Counted from the stretch's first letter, positions 47,444 to 57,372 are shown. The stretch is 64,000 bases of DNA from Sphingomonas sp. UNC305MFCol5.2 (GCF_000712135.1 NZ_JOOE01000003.1:124001-188000); one strand, 5' to 3'. A program made the numbers and translations. Notes: generated from the letters alone by a model not told the origin.

Positions 47444-48430
47444 ATGGCCTATCCGTTCCGATCCGCTTTGTTCGCGCTGGACCCCGAAACCGCGCACCGC
47501 GCCACGATCGCCGCTTTGCGGGCGTGGGGAAGTATCGGTGCTCCCTTCGCGGCAAAATCCGTATTGGATGAATCGCTTCGCGTGCGGCTCGCCGGGATCG
47601 ACTTCCCCAATCCGGTTGGGCTCGCGGCGGGGCTCGACAAGAATGCCGAGGCAGTGCCGGGGCTGCTCGGGCTCGGCTTCGGCGCGGTCGAGGTGGGAAC
47701 GCTGACCCCGCGTCCGCAGCCGGGCAATCCCAAGCCGCGGCTGTTCCGGCTCGTCGAGGACGAAGCGGTGATCAACCGGATGGGGTTCAACAATGACGGC
47801 ATCGATGCCGCGCTCGCGCGGGTCGGCACGTTGAAGCGGCGCGCGGGGGTGCTCGGCATCAATGTCGGCGCCAACAAGGATTCGGCCGACCGCGTTACGG
47901 ATTATGCCGAAGGCGTCCGCAAGGCCGCGCCGCATGCCGATTACATCACGATCAACGTCAGCTCGCCCAACACGCCGGGCTTGCGCGATCTCCAGTCGCG
48001 CCCGGCGCTCGATGAATTGCTCGCCGCCTGCGACGCGGCACGCGACAAAACGCCCCTGTTCCTCAAGATCGCACCCGATCTCGACCGCGCGGGTGTCGAA
48101 GGCGCGATCCGGGCGGCGATGGACAATCGCATCGATGCGCTGATCGTATCGAACACCACCATCTCGCGGCCCGGGAGCCTGCGCTCCAGCTTCGCGACCG
48201 AGACGGGTGGGCTTTCGGGCGCGCCGCTGCGCGAGCTGGCACGCGCGAAACTGGTCGAGGCGCGCGAGGCGAGCGGCGGCGCGCTGCCGTTGATCTCCGC
48301 CGGCGGGATCGACAGTGCCGACGAGACGAAGCGCCGCCTCGATGCGGGCGCAGTGCTGGTGCAGATCTATAGCGCGCTGGTCTACAAGGGTCCGGGTCTG
48401 GTCCACGACATCCTTGCCGGGATGCGCTGA
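47444..48430 (+). CDS. pyrD: Dihydroorotate dehydrogenase, class 2 (quinone-linked)
   Basis: This membrane-associated flavoenzyme of pyrimidine synthesis oxidises dihydroorotate using quinone. It has 328 residues. N-terminal amphipathic helices YPFRSALFALDPETAHRATI are diagnostic of class 2. FMN and substrate residues lie in FPNPVGLAAGLDKNAEA, INVSSPNTPGLRDLQ (catalytic serine) and VSNTT. I chose ATG 47444 over the longer TTG frame since it matches the family start and has GAAGG upstream. Confidence 0.95.
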   Translation: MAYPFRSALFALDPETAHRATIAALRAWGSIGAPFAAKSVLDESLRVRLAGIDFPNPVGLAAGLDKNAEAVPGLLGLGFGAVEVGTLTPRPQPGNPKPRLFRLVEDEAVINRMGFNNDGIDAALARVGTLKRRAGVLGINVGANKDSADRVTDYAEGVRKAAPHADYITINVSSPNTPGLRDLQSRPALDELLAACDAARDKTPLFLKIAPDLDRAGVEGAIRAAMDNRIDALIVSNTTISRPGSLRSSFATETGGLSGAPLRELARAKLVEAREASGGALPLISAGGIDSADETKRRLDAGAVLVQIYSALVYKGPGLVHDILAGMR

Positions 48431-48475
48431 CGTAGCGTCTTTGCCGTCCGGCCAAAGCCCGCTACGGCTGGCACA

Positions 48476-50194
48476 ATGAAGAAACTGGTCGCGCTGCTGA
48501 TAGCCCTGTTCGTGCCCTTCGCCGCCATGGCGCAGGGGGTCGTGAGTGCCGCCGATCCGCGCGCCGCGGCGGCGGGAGTCGAGATCCTCCGCAAGGGCGG
48601 GACCGCCACCGACGCGGCGATCGCGACGATGCTGGCCTTGAACGTGGTCGAGCCGCAAAGTGCGGGCATCGGCGGCGGCGCCTTCTTCGTCCAGTATGAT
48701 GCGAAGAAAAAGGCGACCACCACGGTCGATGGCCGCGAGGCGGCGCCGATGGCAGCCGATCCGCGCTGGTTCTTCGGCCCAGACGGCAAGCCGCTCAGCC
48801 ACTCCGACGCCGTGCCCGGCGGCCGCAGCGTCGGGGTGCCGGGTACGCTGCGCGCGATGGCGCTGGCGCATCAGCGCGGCGGGAAGCTGCCCTGGGCGGC
48901 CCTGTTCGCGCCCGCGATCCGGCTGGCGCGCGACGGCTTCGTCGTCTCGCCGCGCCTCAACAATGCGCTCAATTCCTATGCCCGCCATGTCGATCCGGCC
49001 GTCCGCGCGATCTATGCCGGCGCCGACGGCAAGCCGCTGGCGGCGGGCGCGACTGCGCGCAATCCCGATCAGGCGGCCTTGCTGGAGCGCGTCGCCAAGC
49101 TCGGTCCCGACAGTTTCTATGTCGGTCCGCAGGCACGGAAGCTCGTCGATACGGTCAACAACGCCCCGCGCAATCCGTCGAAGATGACCCTCGGCGATCT
49201 CGCCTCCTATACCGCGAAGGAGCGGCCGGTGCTGTGCGGCAGCTATCGCAAGCACAGGATCTGCTCGATGGGCCCGCCCTCGTCGGGCGGCATCGCAGTG
49301 CTGATGATCCTCAAGCAGCTCGAGCGTTTCGACATGGCGAAGCTCGGCAAGGACTCGCCCGTCGCCTGGCATCTTTTCGCCGAGAGCTCGCGGCTCGCTT
49401 ATGCCGATCGCGACATGTATCTCGGCGATCCCGATTTCGTGGAGATCCCGCTCAAGGGGTTGCTCGATCCGAAATATATCGCCCGCCGTTCCGCTCTGAT
49501 CAGCGCGACCACGAGCATGACCAACGTCACCGCCGGCACGCCTCCGGGGGCACCGGCGCGGATCCGCGCGCCGACCAGCGAAGTGCCGGGCACGACCTCA
49601 CTCTCGGTCGCTGACGGCGCGGGCAACGTCGCGCAGGTGACGACGACGATCGAGGGGGGATTCGGCTCGGGGCTGGCGGTCGACGGCACGATGCTCAACA
49701 ACGAACTCACCGATTTCGACATCGTTCCGGTGAAGGACGGCTATCTGGTCGCCAATCGTGTCGAGGGCGGCAAGCGCCCACGCAGCTCAATGGCACCTTC
49801 GATCGTTTATGCCCCGAACGGCGAAGTGCGCCTCGCGGTCGGCGCGGCGGGCGGATCGACGATCATCGCGCAGGTCGCCAAGGCGATCATCGGTGTCGTC
49901 GACTGGAAACTCCCGGCGCAGGATTCGATTGCGCTCGGACTGATCTATGCGCCGGGTCAGGTCGCAGTGATCGAGAAGGGCACCGAGCGCGAAGCGATGA
50001 TCCCGGCGCTCGAGGCGCTGGGTGAGAAAGTGCAGGCGGCGCAGCTCGGGCTCAAGGCCAACGCCATCGAGCGCGTCGGCGGACGCTGGACCGGCGGGGC
50101 CGATCCGCGCAGCGAAGGCGTTGTGATGGCTCAGGACGGCAGCGTGAGCGAGATCCGGCGTGTGGGGCCCCGCCCCAACCGTCCATCCGAATAA
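48476..50194 (+). CDS. ggt: Gamma-glutamyltransferase
   Basis: This is an exported Ntn-hydrolase of 572 residues that cleaves gamma-glutamyl bonds of glutathione and related peptides. The signal peptide is MKKLVALLIALFVPFAAMAQ. It is made as a precursor that self-cleaves before the catalytic threonine in SEVPGTTSLSV (near residue 371). Substrate-binding elements include MLALNVVEPQSAGIGGGAFF, DGREAAP and PPSSGGIAVLMIL. The usual TTH is TTS here. The gene follows pyrD by 45 bp on the same strand. Confidence 0.95.
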   Translation: MKKLVALLIALFVPFAAMAQGVVSAADPRAAAAGVEILRKGGTATDAAIATMLALNVVEPQSAGIGGGAFFVQYDAKKKATTTVDGREAAPMAADPRWFFGPDGKPLSHSDAVPGGRSVGVPGTLRAMALAHQRGGKLPWAALFAPAIRLARDGFVVSPRLNNALNSYARHVDPAVRAIYAGADGKPLAAGATARNPDQAALLERVAKLGPDSFYVGPQARKLVDTVNNAPRNPSKMTLGDLASYTAKERPVLCGSYRKHRICSMGPPSSGGIAVLMILKQLERFDMAKLGKDSPVAWHLFAESSRLAYADRDMYLGDPDFVEIPLKGLLDPKYIARRSALISATTSMTNVTAGTPPGAPARIRAPTSEVPGTTSLSVADGAGNVAQVTTTIEGGFGSGLAVDGTMLNNELTDFDIVPVKDGYLVANRVEGGKRPRSSMAPSIVYAPNGEVRLAVGAAGGSTIIAQVAKAIIGVVDWKLPAQDSIALGLIYAPGQVAVIEKGTEREAMIPALEALGEKVQAAQLGLKANAIERVGGRWTGGADPRSEGVVMAQDGSVSEIRRVGPRPNRPSE

Positions 50195-50229
50195 GCGGGA
50201 CGCCGCACCAAGCGGCGCCCAAGGGGAGA

Positions 50230-52017
50230 ATGATGCGAAAGCTCGAACGGTTCGACAATCTGGTTCAGATGTTCTTTTCCCGGGCGCGGGAGAAGGGCGA
50301 CAAGCCGTTCCTCTGGCACAAGGCCGACGGCGCATGGCAGCCGACGAGCTGGGCCGAGGCGGCGCGCCGGGTCGCCAGCCTCGCCACCGCGCTGCAGGCG
50401 CTGGGGCTGAAGAACGGCGATCGCGTGATGCTGGTCTCCGAGAACCGGCCGGAATTCTGCATCACCGATCTCGCGATCATGGCCGCGGGCTGCGTGACGG
50501 TGCCGACCTACACCACCAACACCGAGCGCGATCACCAGCACATCATCGAGAATTCGGGCGCCTGTGCGATCGTGGTCTCGAACACCAAGCTCGCCAGGAC
50601 GCTGCTTCCCGCCGCGCTCCGCTCGTCCTCGGCACGGATGGTGATCGGAATCGACGAGGTCCGCGTCGGGCAATCGGGGACGATGGACTTCCACGACTGG
50701 AAGGACCTGATCGCCCGCCACCCCGTCGACCCCGATGCCTTCGCCGCCAAAGTGGACTTCAAGCGCGAGGACCTGGCCTGCCTGATCTACACCAGCGGCA
50801 CCGGCGGTTCCCCGCGCGGCGTGATGCAGCATCACGGGGCGATCCTGCACAATGTAGACGGCTGCTGCACGATCATCTCGGAGGATTTCGGCTGGGAGGA
50901 CGAAGTGTTCCTCTCGTTCCTGCCTCTCTCCCACGCTTATGAGCATACCGGCGGGCAGCATTTCCCGATCGGGCTGGGCGCCGAGATCTATTATTCCGAA
51001 GGACTGGAGAAGCTCGCCTCGAACATCGAGGAAGTCCGGCCGACGATCATGGTGGTGGTACCGCGGCTGTTCGAAGTGCTGCGCACGCGGATCAGCAAGG
51101 CGGTCGAGAAGCAGGGCAGGCTATCGGCCTATCTGCTCGACCGCGCCGTCGCGATCGGCGGCAAGCGCGCGGCGGGCGGCGTGCCGATCCAGGACCAGCC
51201 GATGAACCTGATCCTCAAGGCGACCTTGCTGCCCAAGATCTCGAAGCGCTTCGGCGGGCGGATGAAGGCGATGGTCTCAGGCGGCGCGCCGCTCAACCCG
51301 GAGGTCGGCATCTTCTTCCAGTCGCTCGGCCTGACCTTTCTCCAGGGCTATGGCCAGACCGAGGCGGCGCCGGTGATCTCGTGCAACCGGCCGAGCGCGG
51401 GCCTCAAGATGGACACGGTGGGTCCGCCGCTCGCGGGCGTCGAGGTCAAGATCGCCGAGGACGGCGAAATCCTCGTCCGCGGCGAGCTGGTCATGCACGG
51501 CTATTGGCGTAACGACGAGGAGACGAAGCGCGTCCTGAAGGAGGGCTGGCTCCATACCGGCGATATCGGCCTGATCGACGAGAAGGGCCGGATCAAGATC
51601 ACCGACCGCAAGAAGGACATCATCGTCAACGACAAGGGCGACAACGTCTCGCCGCAGAAGGTGGAGGGGATGCTGACCCTCCAGCCCGAGATCGTCCAGG
51701 CGATGATCGCCGGCGACAAGAAACCCTATATGACCGCAGTGATCGTCCCCGATCCCGAATGGACCGCCGAATGGTGCGCGCACACCGCGACGCCGTGCCA
51801 CTTCAAGGATTTGGCACATGATCCCGACTTCAAGGCGGCGCTGGGCCACGCGGTCGAGCGCGTGAACAAGGATCTTTCGGTGATCGAGCGCGTGCGAAAA
51901 TTCATCGTCGCCGACGAACCGTTCACGATCGAGAACGAGCAACTGACACCCAGCCTGAAGATCCGCCGCCACGTGCTGAAGCAAGTGTACGGGGAAAGGC
52001 TCGACGCGCTGTATTGA
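50230..52017 (+). CDS. Long-chain acyl-CoA synthetase (AMP-forming)
   Basis: This is a 595-residue adenylate-forming ligase that activates fatty acids to acyl-CoA. The AMP-binding P-loop is LIYTSGTGGSPRGVMQHHGA, slightly different from the usual YTSGTTGxPKG. Other motifs are GYGQTEAAPVIS, HGYWRNDEETK with LHTGDIG, and ITDRKKDIIVNDKGDNVSPQ. It fits the FadD15/FAA-type long-chain group. Start codons ATG-ATG at 50230 follow AAGGGGAGA. A terminator inside the following repeat ends the unit. Confidence 0.93.
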   Translation: MMRKLERFDNLVQMFFSRAREKGDKPFLWHKADGAWQPTSWAEAARRVASLATALQALGLKNGDRVMLVSENRPEFCITDLAIMAAGCVTVPTYTTNTERDHQHIIENSGACAIVVSNTKLARTLLPAALRSSSARMVIGIDEVRVGQSGTMDFHDWKDLIARHPVDPDAFAAKVDFKREDLACLIYTSGTGGSPRGVMQHHGAILHNVDGCCTIISEDFGWEDEVFLSFLPLSHAYEHTGGQHFPIGLGAEIYYSEGLEKLASNIEEVRPTIMVVVPRLFEVLRTRISKAVEKQGRLSAYLLDRAVAIGGKRAAGGVPIQDQPMNLILKATLLPKISKRFGGRMKAMVSGGAPLNPEVGIFFQSLGLTFLQGYGQTEAAPVISCNRPSAGLKMDTVGPPLAGVEVKIAEDGEILVRGELVMHGYWRNDEETKRVLKEGWLHTGDIGLIDEKGRIKITDRKKDIIVNDKGDNVSPQKVEGMLTLQPEIVQAMIAGDKKPYMTAVIVPDPEWTAEWCAHTATPCHFKDLAHDPDFKAALGHAVERVNKDLSVIERVRKFIVADEPFTIENEQLTPSLKIRRHVLKQVYGERLDALY

Positions 52018-52028
52018 GGCATCGTTTT

Positions 52029-52165
52029 CCCCTCCTTTTAGGGAGGGGTCAGGGGTGGGTAAGAAAAGGCCGGGCTCGATGCCCGGGCTTTTCTTTTTGA
52101 CGAGATGCTGTGGAAGGGCTCGCTATCGCTCGCACCCACCCCCAGCCCTCCCTTGCAGGGAGGGG
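52029..52165. repeat. Family B paired repeat between acyl-CoA ligase and M16 protease genes
   Basis: The left hairpin CCCCTCC-TTTTA-GGGAGGGG (52029-52048) and right hairpin CCCTCCC-TTGC-AGGGAGGG (52146-52165) enclose GGGGTGGGT and its partner ACCCACCCCC, plus an inner hairpin that functions as a terminator. The layout closely matches the copy at 62990-63129, including a GGGCTCGATGCCC core. Confidence 0.82.
52063..52098 (+). terminator. Intrinsic terminator of the acyl-CoA ligase gene
   Basis: A 12-bp stem with one mismatch (AAAAGGCCGGGC / GCCCGGGCTTTT, loop TCGAT) is followed by CTTTTTG. It is contained within the family B repeat, showing that a repeat core can serve as a terminator. Confidence 0.82.
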
Positions 52166-52190
52166 AGCATTAGGAGCATTAGAGGTCCGC

Positions 52191-55055
52191 CTACTTCGCC
52201 CCAGCTTCGGGCACCACGATCATCGTCCAGTCCTTGTCCGGGCGGAGATATTTGGCGGCAAGCGCCTGGACCTCGGCGGGCGAAGTCGTCGCGATGTCGC
52301 GGGCCAGCGTATTGACCGCCGCGATCCGCGCGGGATCATAGGATCCGCCCTCGACCAGCCGCATCCAGAACATGTTGCCGCTCGACTGGCGAATGAGCTG
52401 CTGCTTGATCGGCGTCAGCGCGCGATCGAGTTCGTCGGCGTCGACCGGCTTGGCGATCAGGTCGGCGGCGATCCCGCGCGCGAGCTCGAAGAAGAAATCG
52501 GTCTTGTCGGGCGGGACCATGCCCAATGCGATCAGCTTGCCGCCCGATGCGAGCCCGAGCGGCCACTGGCTGGCGACGTTGGGCGAATAGCTCACGCCCG
52601 CCTGGCTGCGGAGCTGATCGATCAGCCTGTCTCGGAAGATGGCGGCAAGCACGTCGAGCTTGCGGCTCTCGGTGATGCCGGCGCTGCCGCCGCCGGTGGG
52701 CCAGGCGATCACCGCGGCGGCCTGCTCGGCCTTGCCGGTGTGCGTGCGCACGACCGGCTTGTCGACATGCGCCGGGAAAGTGACCGCCGGCGCAGGCGCG
52801 GTGCCGGCGGGCCGCGGCTTCATCGCGCCGAAGGTCTCGCCGACTGCCTTGATCGTCGCTTCGGAATCCATGTCGCCGAACACTTCGACTTCGATCGGAC
52901 CGCTGGCGAGCAACGGTTCCCACAATTTGCGGAAGCTCGCCGGGGTGGTCGCCTCGATCGCCTCGCGCGCAGGAATGCCCCAGCGCGGATCGTTCGAATG
53001 GAGCAGCCGCTCGAGATCACGGCCGAGCACCGCGTCGGGCGACGAGGAGAGGCCGGCATAGCCCGAGAGCATCGCGGTCTTGGCGCGGATCACCGGGTTC
53101 GGATCCCAGGCGGGCGCCGCGAGCTTGGCCGCGAACAGGCGCAGCTGATCGGGAAGATCTTCCTTGTTGGTCTGGCCGGCGAAGCGGAAAGCATCGGAAT
53201 CCACATCGAAATCGAAGCCCATCTGGCGCCTGCCGATCAGCGCATCGAGCTCTTCCTGCCCGAACCTGCCGACCCCGCCCGCAACCAATGCCATGTCGCC
53301 TGCCCAGGCCGGGCTCGGGCGATCGGCGGGCAGGCCGTTGAGGCCGCGCCCGAAGCGGACATTGACATAGACCTTGCCGACTTCGGACGAATCCTTGCGC
53401 ATCAGCAGATTGACGCCGTTGGCGAAGACGACCTTCTCGATATCGAGTTCGGCCAGAGCCGGCGTGCGGCTGACCACCTTGCCGGGCGCGCCCAGCTTCG
53501 GAAGCTGGGCGAAAGTGACGTTGCCGAGCGCCTTGCGCTTTGCGCCATTGGCGACGACGTCGGCCGCGAGCGCCGCGGAAACCTTGGTCACCAGCTGCGG
53601 ATCGGGGGTGTGGGTATTGACCAATGCGCGCACCGCAGTGCCCTGGAACACGCGCTTCGACGCTGCCTGTACGGTTTCAGGGGTGAACATCTTCGCGGTC
53701 ACGGCCGACTTGAAGATGTCGTACGATGCCTCGGGGGTGGTCACCGTCTCGTTGATGTCGACTGCCTCGACCAGATCGTCGGCGAGCTTCATCCCCGATT
53801 CGACCGGCGCGGTGGAGATGCGCTGTTTCATCGACGATTCGATCTCGGCGACTTCGCGGTCGATCTCGGCCTGAGTGGGCGCGATGGTCTGCGCATCGGC
53901 GATCACGCCGCGCACGTCGCGCAGCGCCGTCTCCCAATCGGCGCCGACCGGCATGACGTTGACGGTGGTGACGTTGGCCGAGCGCGCGACGTCGCTCAAA
54001 TCCGCGCCGGCGGCGACGAAGCTGCCGCCCGAGCGCGCTTTCGATTCGAGCCGCCGGTTGATGATCCGGATCGCGACGAGATCGATCATGCGCTTCTGGT
54101 TGAAGATCACCGTGTCCGAAAACACCGTCCAGGGCCGCACGACCGCCATCATCGCGAGCGGCGGGACCGCCGGCTCGACGATGCTCGCGGCGACCGGCTG
54201 GCCTTCGACAGGCTTGCCGAAGTCGGGGGCCTGCGGAGTCGGACCCGCCACCTTCCACGCCTCGAAATGCTTTTGCACCATGGCTTCGAGCACGGCGGGA
54301 TCCATGTCGCCGATGACGATCACCACGGCCTTTTCGGGGCGGTACCAGCGATCGTGGAACGCCTTGACCGACTCGGGCGTCGCCGCAGCCAACGCCGCGG
54401 TGGTGCCGATCGGCTTGCGATTGGCGACCGGCTGGCCGGCAAACATCAGCCCCAGCATCGCATCCTGGAGGCGCTCCTGCGCGCCCGGCTGCTCGCGCGC
54501 CTCGGCCATCACCACCGGACGCTCGGCATTGAGCGAGACCTGCGTGATCGCCGGTGCCGACATCATTCCGACGAGGATCTTGAAGCTCTCGTCCAGTCCC
54601 TGCGGCGTCGCGGTCGGCAGATCGAGCTTGTACACCGTCTGGGTGAAGGTGGTGCTCGCGTTCGAATCCGACCCGAAGGTCACGCCGAGCCGCTGCCAGA
54701 TCCGCTTCGATTCGCCGTCGGGCACGAAAGTCGATCCGCGGAACGAAAGGTGCTCGAGAAGATGCGCGAAGCCGCGCTCGCTCTCCTGCTCGTTCAGCGA
54801 GCCCGCGTCGATCCGCACGCGCACCGAGACCTGGCCCGGCGGCACGCCGTTCTTGCGCACCGCATAGCGCAGGCCGTTCGAAAGCCGCCCGAATTTCCAG
54901 GCATCGTCATGGACGAGGTCGCTGCCCTTGTAGAGCCACGGATCGTCCGCGGTCTGGACTGGCCGGGGGGCGGTCTGTGCCTGGACCGGAAAGACCGGAA
55001 CCAGCGTGAAGAGCGCGAGCGAGGCGAGGAGCGGAGACCGCAGGAAACGAAGCAT
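52191..55055 (-). CDS. M16-family zinc metalloprotease, exported, two-module
   Basis: This is a 954-residue pitrilysin/insulinase-type peptidase. A signal peptide (LRFLRSPLLASLALFTLVPV ... VQAQ) sends it to the periplasm. The first M16 module has the inverted zinc motif HLLEH in RGFAHLLEHLSFRGS (near residue 95). The second module has no such motif and is structural, with typical FVADPANSAKVI-like parts replaced by IVVIGDMDPAV and AVIAWPTGGGS. I chose the start at 55055, which opens the signal peptide. The function in sphingomonads is peptide degradation by inference. Confidence 0.92.
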   Translation of the reverse strand: MLRFLRSPLLASLALFTLVPVFPVQAQTAPRPVQTADDPWLYKGSDLVHDDAWKFGRLSNGLRYAVRKNGVPPGQVSVRVRIDAGSLNEQESERGFAHLLEHLSFRGSTFVPDGESKRIWQRLGVTFGSDSNASTTFTQTVYKLDLPTATPQGLDESFKILVGMMSAPAITQVSLNAERPVVMAEAREQPGAQERLQDAMLGLMFAGQPVANRKPIGTTAALAAATPESVKAFHDRWYRPEKAVVIVIGDMDPAVLEAMVQKHFEAWKVAGPTPQAPDFGKPVEGQPVAASIVEPAVPPLAMMAVVRPWTVFSDTVIFNQKRMIDLVAIRIINRRLESKARSGGSFVAAGADLSDVARSANVTTVNVMPVGADWETALRDVRGVIADAQTIAPTQAEIDREVAEIESSMKQRISTAPVESGMKLADDLVEAVDINETVTTPEASYDIFKSAVTAKMFTPETVQAASKRVFQGTAVRALVNTHTPDPQLVTKVSAALAADVVANGAKRKALGNVTFAQLPKLGAPGKVVSRTPALAELDIEKVVFANGVNLLMRKDSSEVGKVYVNVRFGRGLNGLPADRPSPAWAGDMALVAGGVGRFGQEELDALIGRRQMGFDFDVDSDAFRFAGQTNKEDLPDQLRLFAAKLAAPAWDPNPVIRAKTAMLSGYAGLSSSPDAVLGRDLERLLHSNDPRWGIPAREAIEATTPASFRKLWEPLLASGPIEVEVFGDMDSEATIKAVGETFGAMKPRPAGTAPAPAVTFPAHVDKPVVRTHTGKAEQAAAVIAWPTGGGSAGITESRKLDVLAAIFRDRLIDQLRSQAGVSYSPNVASQWPLGLASGGKLIALGMVPPDKTDFFFELARGIAADLIAKPVDADELDRALTPIKQQLIRQSSGNMFWMRLVEGGSYDPARIAAVNTLARDIATTSPAEVQALAAKYLRPDKDWTMIVVPEAGAK

Positions 55056-55201
55056 GGACACCCATCTAGTGGCGAACCGCCGCGCATGCCACCTTGGACC
55101 TTTCGCCCAGGTGTACGGCTTTGCGGCATGCGATATGCGATGTGCGCCGGCGATTGAACCGCAACGCCGTGCATCCCACCTAAGTGCTTGAAGGAGCGAC
55201 A

Positions 55202-55465
55202 ATGCGTACCGATCATGCCAAGGCCTGGAACGAGTTCCGGCGGATGATGCTGTGGATCGCATTGGCCGGAGTGCTGATGGTCGCCGGCGCGCTCTGGTAT
55301 CTCTCAATCAACGACGCACTCTATCTCTCGGCGATTCTCGCGACGATCGGGGGTGTATTTCTCTCCACCTTGCTCGGCTGCGGATTGTTCGCCGCCGCCT
55401 TCTTCAGCGACAAGAGCGGCCACGATGCCGATGTGAGCAGCGCGACACACCACGACGCTGACTGA
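55202..55465 (+). CDS. Small two-helix membrane protein, hypothetical
   Basis: This is an 87-residue protein with two hydrophobic helices (about 18-37 MLWIALAGVLMVAGALWYLS and 43-70) and a His/Asp-rich C-terminal tail (SGHDADVSSATHHDAD) that could bind metal. A strong GAAGGAG lies eight bases before ATG 55202. Similar short proteins are frequent in sphingomonads, but I know no function. It is divergent from the M16 protease. Confidence 0.75.
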   Translation: MRTDHAKAWNEFRRMMLWIALAGVLMVAGALWYLSINDALYLSAILATIGGVFLSTLLGCGLFAAAFFSDKSGHDADVSSATHHDAD

Positions 55466-55527
55466 TTGTCCGCGCGAAACCTTTCGTTTCCCGCCCGCCG
55501 CTTGATCCGCGGGCGCCCAGGCGCCAC

Positions 55528-56112
55528 ATGACGTTCATGCTGATCGAGACCGAAGCCACGCCCAACCCGGCGACGCTCAAATTCCTCCCCGGACGCACGG
55601 TGATGGACGCGGGCACGCGCGACTTCGCCACCCCCGAGGACGCCGAAGCCTCGCCGCTCGCCAGCGCATTGTTCGCGTTCGGCGACGTGACCGGCGTGTT
55701 CTTCGGCCGTGACTTCATTTCGGTCACTGCGGGCCCCGGCGTCGACTGGCGTGATCTCAAGCCTGACGTGCTGGGAATCCTGCTCGATCATTTCTCGGCG
55801 AACATGCCTTTGTTCAACCCCGGCACCGCCGCCGGCTTCTCGGTTCCGCCCGAAAGCGCCGATTTCGGCGACAATCCCGAGGATGCCGAGATCGTCGCGC
55901 AGATCCGCGAGCTGATCGAGACGCGCATCCGCCCCGCGGTCGCCAATGACGGCGGCGACATCGTCTATCGCGGCTTCGACGCGGGCAAGGTCTATCTCCA
56001 GATGCAGGGCGCCTGCTCGGGCTGCCCCTCCTCGACCGCGACGCTGAAGAACGGCATCGAGCAATTGCTCAAATATTACGTTCCCGAAGTCACCGAAGTC
56101 CGCGCGATCTAG
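55528..56112 (+). CDS. nfuA: NifU-family iron-sulfur scaffold/carrier NfuA
   Basis: This is a 194-residue cluster carrier that delivers [4Fe-4S] clusters. The N-terminal Nfu_N domain begins MLIETEATPNPATLKFLPGR. The C-terminal NifU domain holds the CxxC in MQGACSGCPSSTATLKNGIE (cysteines near 163 and 166) at a dimer interface. It works downstream of the SUF system encoded elsewhere in this window. Met1 or Met4 may be the start. It is followed 29 bp later by a nitroreductase gene. Confidence 0.95.
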   Translation: MTFMLIETEATPNPATLKFLPGRTVMDAGTRDFATPEDAEASPLASALFAFGDVTGVFFGRDFISVTAGPGVDWRDLKPDVLGILLDHFSANMPLFNPGTAAGFSVPPESADFGDNPEDAEIVAQIRELIETRIRPAVANDGGDIVYRGFDAGKVYLQMQGACSGCPSSTATLKNGIEQLLKYYVPEVTEVRAI

Positions 56113-56141
56113 CGCCGCGCTCCCGCTGAAAGGATTTGCAC

Positions 56142-56735
56142 ATGGGCCGTCCCCTCGATGATGCGGGGCTGGATACGATCTTTCGTACCGCGCGCACCTA
56201 TAACGGCTATGACGACACGCCGGTCACCGAGGCGGACATCCGCCGCATCTACGATCTGGTGAAGATGGGTCCGACCTCTGCCAACCAGCAGGCCGCGCGC
56301 TTCGTCTGGCTGACGAGCCAGGAGAGCAAGGACAAGCTCGCCGATCTTTCGAGCAACACCAACGCCGCCAAGATCCGCAAGGCGCCCGCCGCAGTGATCA
56401 TCGCGATGGACCTCGCATTCAACGAGCATCTCCCCTGGCTCTTCCCGCACGCGCCGACCGCGAAAGACTGGTTCCCCGACGACGCGGCGCGCTACACCCA
56501 GGCCTTCCGCAACTCCTCACTGCAGGGCGCCTATTTCATCATCGCGGCGCGCGCGCTGGGTTTCGATACGGGTCCGATGTCGGGATTCGACAACGCCAAG
56601 GTTGACGCAGCCTTTTTCAGCGATCAGCCCAATGTGAAATCCAACTTCATCTCGACATTGGGCCATGGCGACCCCTCCACCATCTTCGAACGACTTCCCC
56701 GTCCCGAGTTCGACCAGTTCAACCGCGTCGTCTGA
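56142..56735 (+). CDS. Nitroreductase-family protein, RutE/malonic semialdehyde reductase type
   Basis: This is a 197-residue FMN-dependent oxidoreductase. FRTARTYNGYDDTPVTEADI, LVKMGPTSANQQAARFVW, then AYFIIAARALGFDTGPMSGFDNAKVD are characteristic of the RutE/HadB group that reduces malonic semialdehyde or related compounds. No rut genes are nearby, so the physiological substrate is uncertain. ATG 56142 has AAAGGA upstream. It overlaps nothing; tsaB follows after four bases. Confidence 0.9.
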   Translation: MGRPLDDAGLDTIFRTARTYNGYDDTPVTEADIRRIYDLVKMGPTSANQQAARFVWLTSQESKDKLADLSSNTNAAKIRKAPAAVIIAMDLAFNEHLPWLFPHAPTAKDWFPDDAARYTQAFRNSSLQGAYFIIAARALGFDTGPMSGFDNAKVDAAFFSDQPNVKSNFISTLGHGDPSTIFERLPRPEFDQFNRVV

Positions 56736-56739
56736 CGCG

Positions 56740-57372
56740 TTGACCACGCTCGTCATCGAAACCGCGACCGCCGCCTGTTCGGTGGCGCTGCTGCGCGGAA
56801 GCGAAGTGCTGGCGAGCGCACACGAAGTCGTTGGGCGCGGCCATGCCGAGCGGCTGGTGCCGATGATCGGCGCACTGCCCGGGCAGGGCCGCGCAGCCCG
56901 GATCCTCGTCGATGTCGGCCCGGGCAGCTTTACCGGCGTACGCGTGGGGCTCGCCGCCGCGCTGGGGCTCGCGATCGGCTGGAAAGCGGAAGTCTTCGGC
57001 TATTCGTCGCTCGCATTGCTCGCCGCAGCGGGTTTCGAAGCACATCCGGAATGTACCGCGCTTGCCGTGATTCTCGAAGGGGGGCACGGTGAAGTCTTCA
57101 TGCAATCGTTCACGGCGTCGCCGCTCTCGTCCGAAGGTCCGCTCCAGTCGCTGATACCCTCCGCGGCGCTCGCGGCACTTGGAGATCGTCGTGCGATCGG
57201 CAGCGGGGTCCGCCGTCTGGCGGCACTGGACGCGGGACTCGACAGGGTCGAGGCACTCCCCTGCGCGGGGGACGCCCGGCTGCTCCCGCCTCAATTCACG
57301 GCCCTCCCCGCACGCCCGATCTACGGCCGCGCACCCGACGCCAGGACGCTTGCGGAGCGCGGTCTTGCATGA
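56740..57372 (+). CDS. tsaB: tRNA threonylcarbamoyladenosine modification protein TsaB
   Basis: This is a 210-residue ASKHA-fold partner of TsaD in t6A modification of ANN-decoding tRNAs. The N-terminus LVIETATAACSVALLRG and VGRGHAERLVPMI are conserved, as is VDVGPGSFTGVRVGLAAALG. I chose TTG 56740 as the start since it opens the family N-terminus five bases after the previous stop; the longer frame lies in the nitroreductase gene. Its stop overlaps rimI as ATGA, a conserved tsaB-rimI order. Confidence 0.92.
   Translation: MTTLVIETATAACSVALLRGSEVLASAHEVVGRGHAERLVPMIGALPGQGRAARILVDVGPGSFTGVRVGLAAALGLAIGWKAEVFGYSSLALLAAAGFEAHPECTALAVILEGGHGEVFMQSFTASPLSSEGPLQSLIPSAALAALGDRRAIGSGVRRLAALDAGLDRVEALPCAGDARLLPPQFTALPARPIYGRAPDARTLAERGLA

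Noticed and set aside
52110..55157. 1015-codon open frame opposite the M16 protease
   Set aside because: It is antisense to a confident gene, starts inside a repeat, and has no recognisable domain or ribosome binding site.
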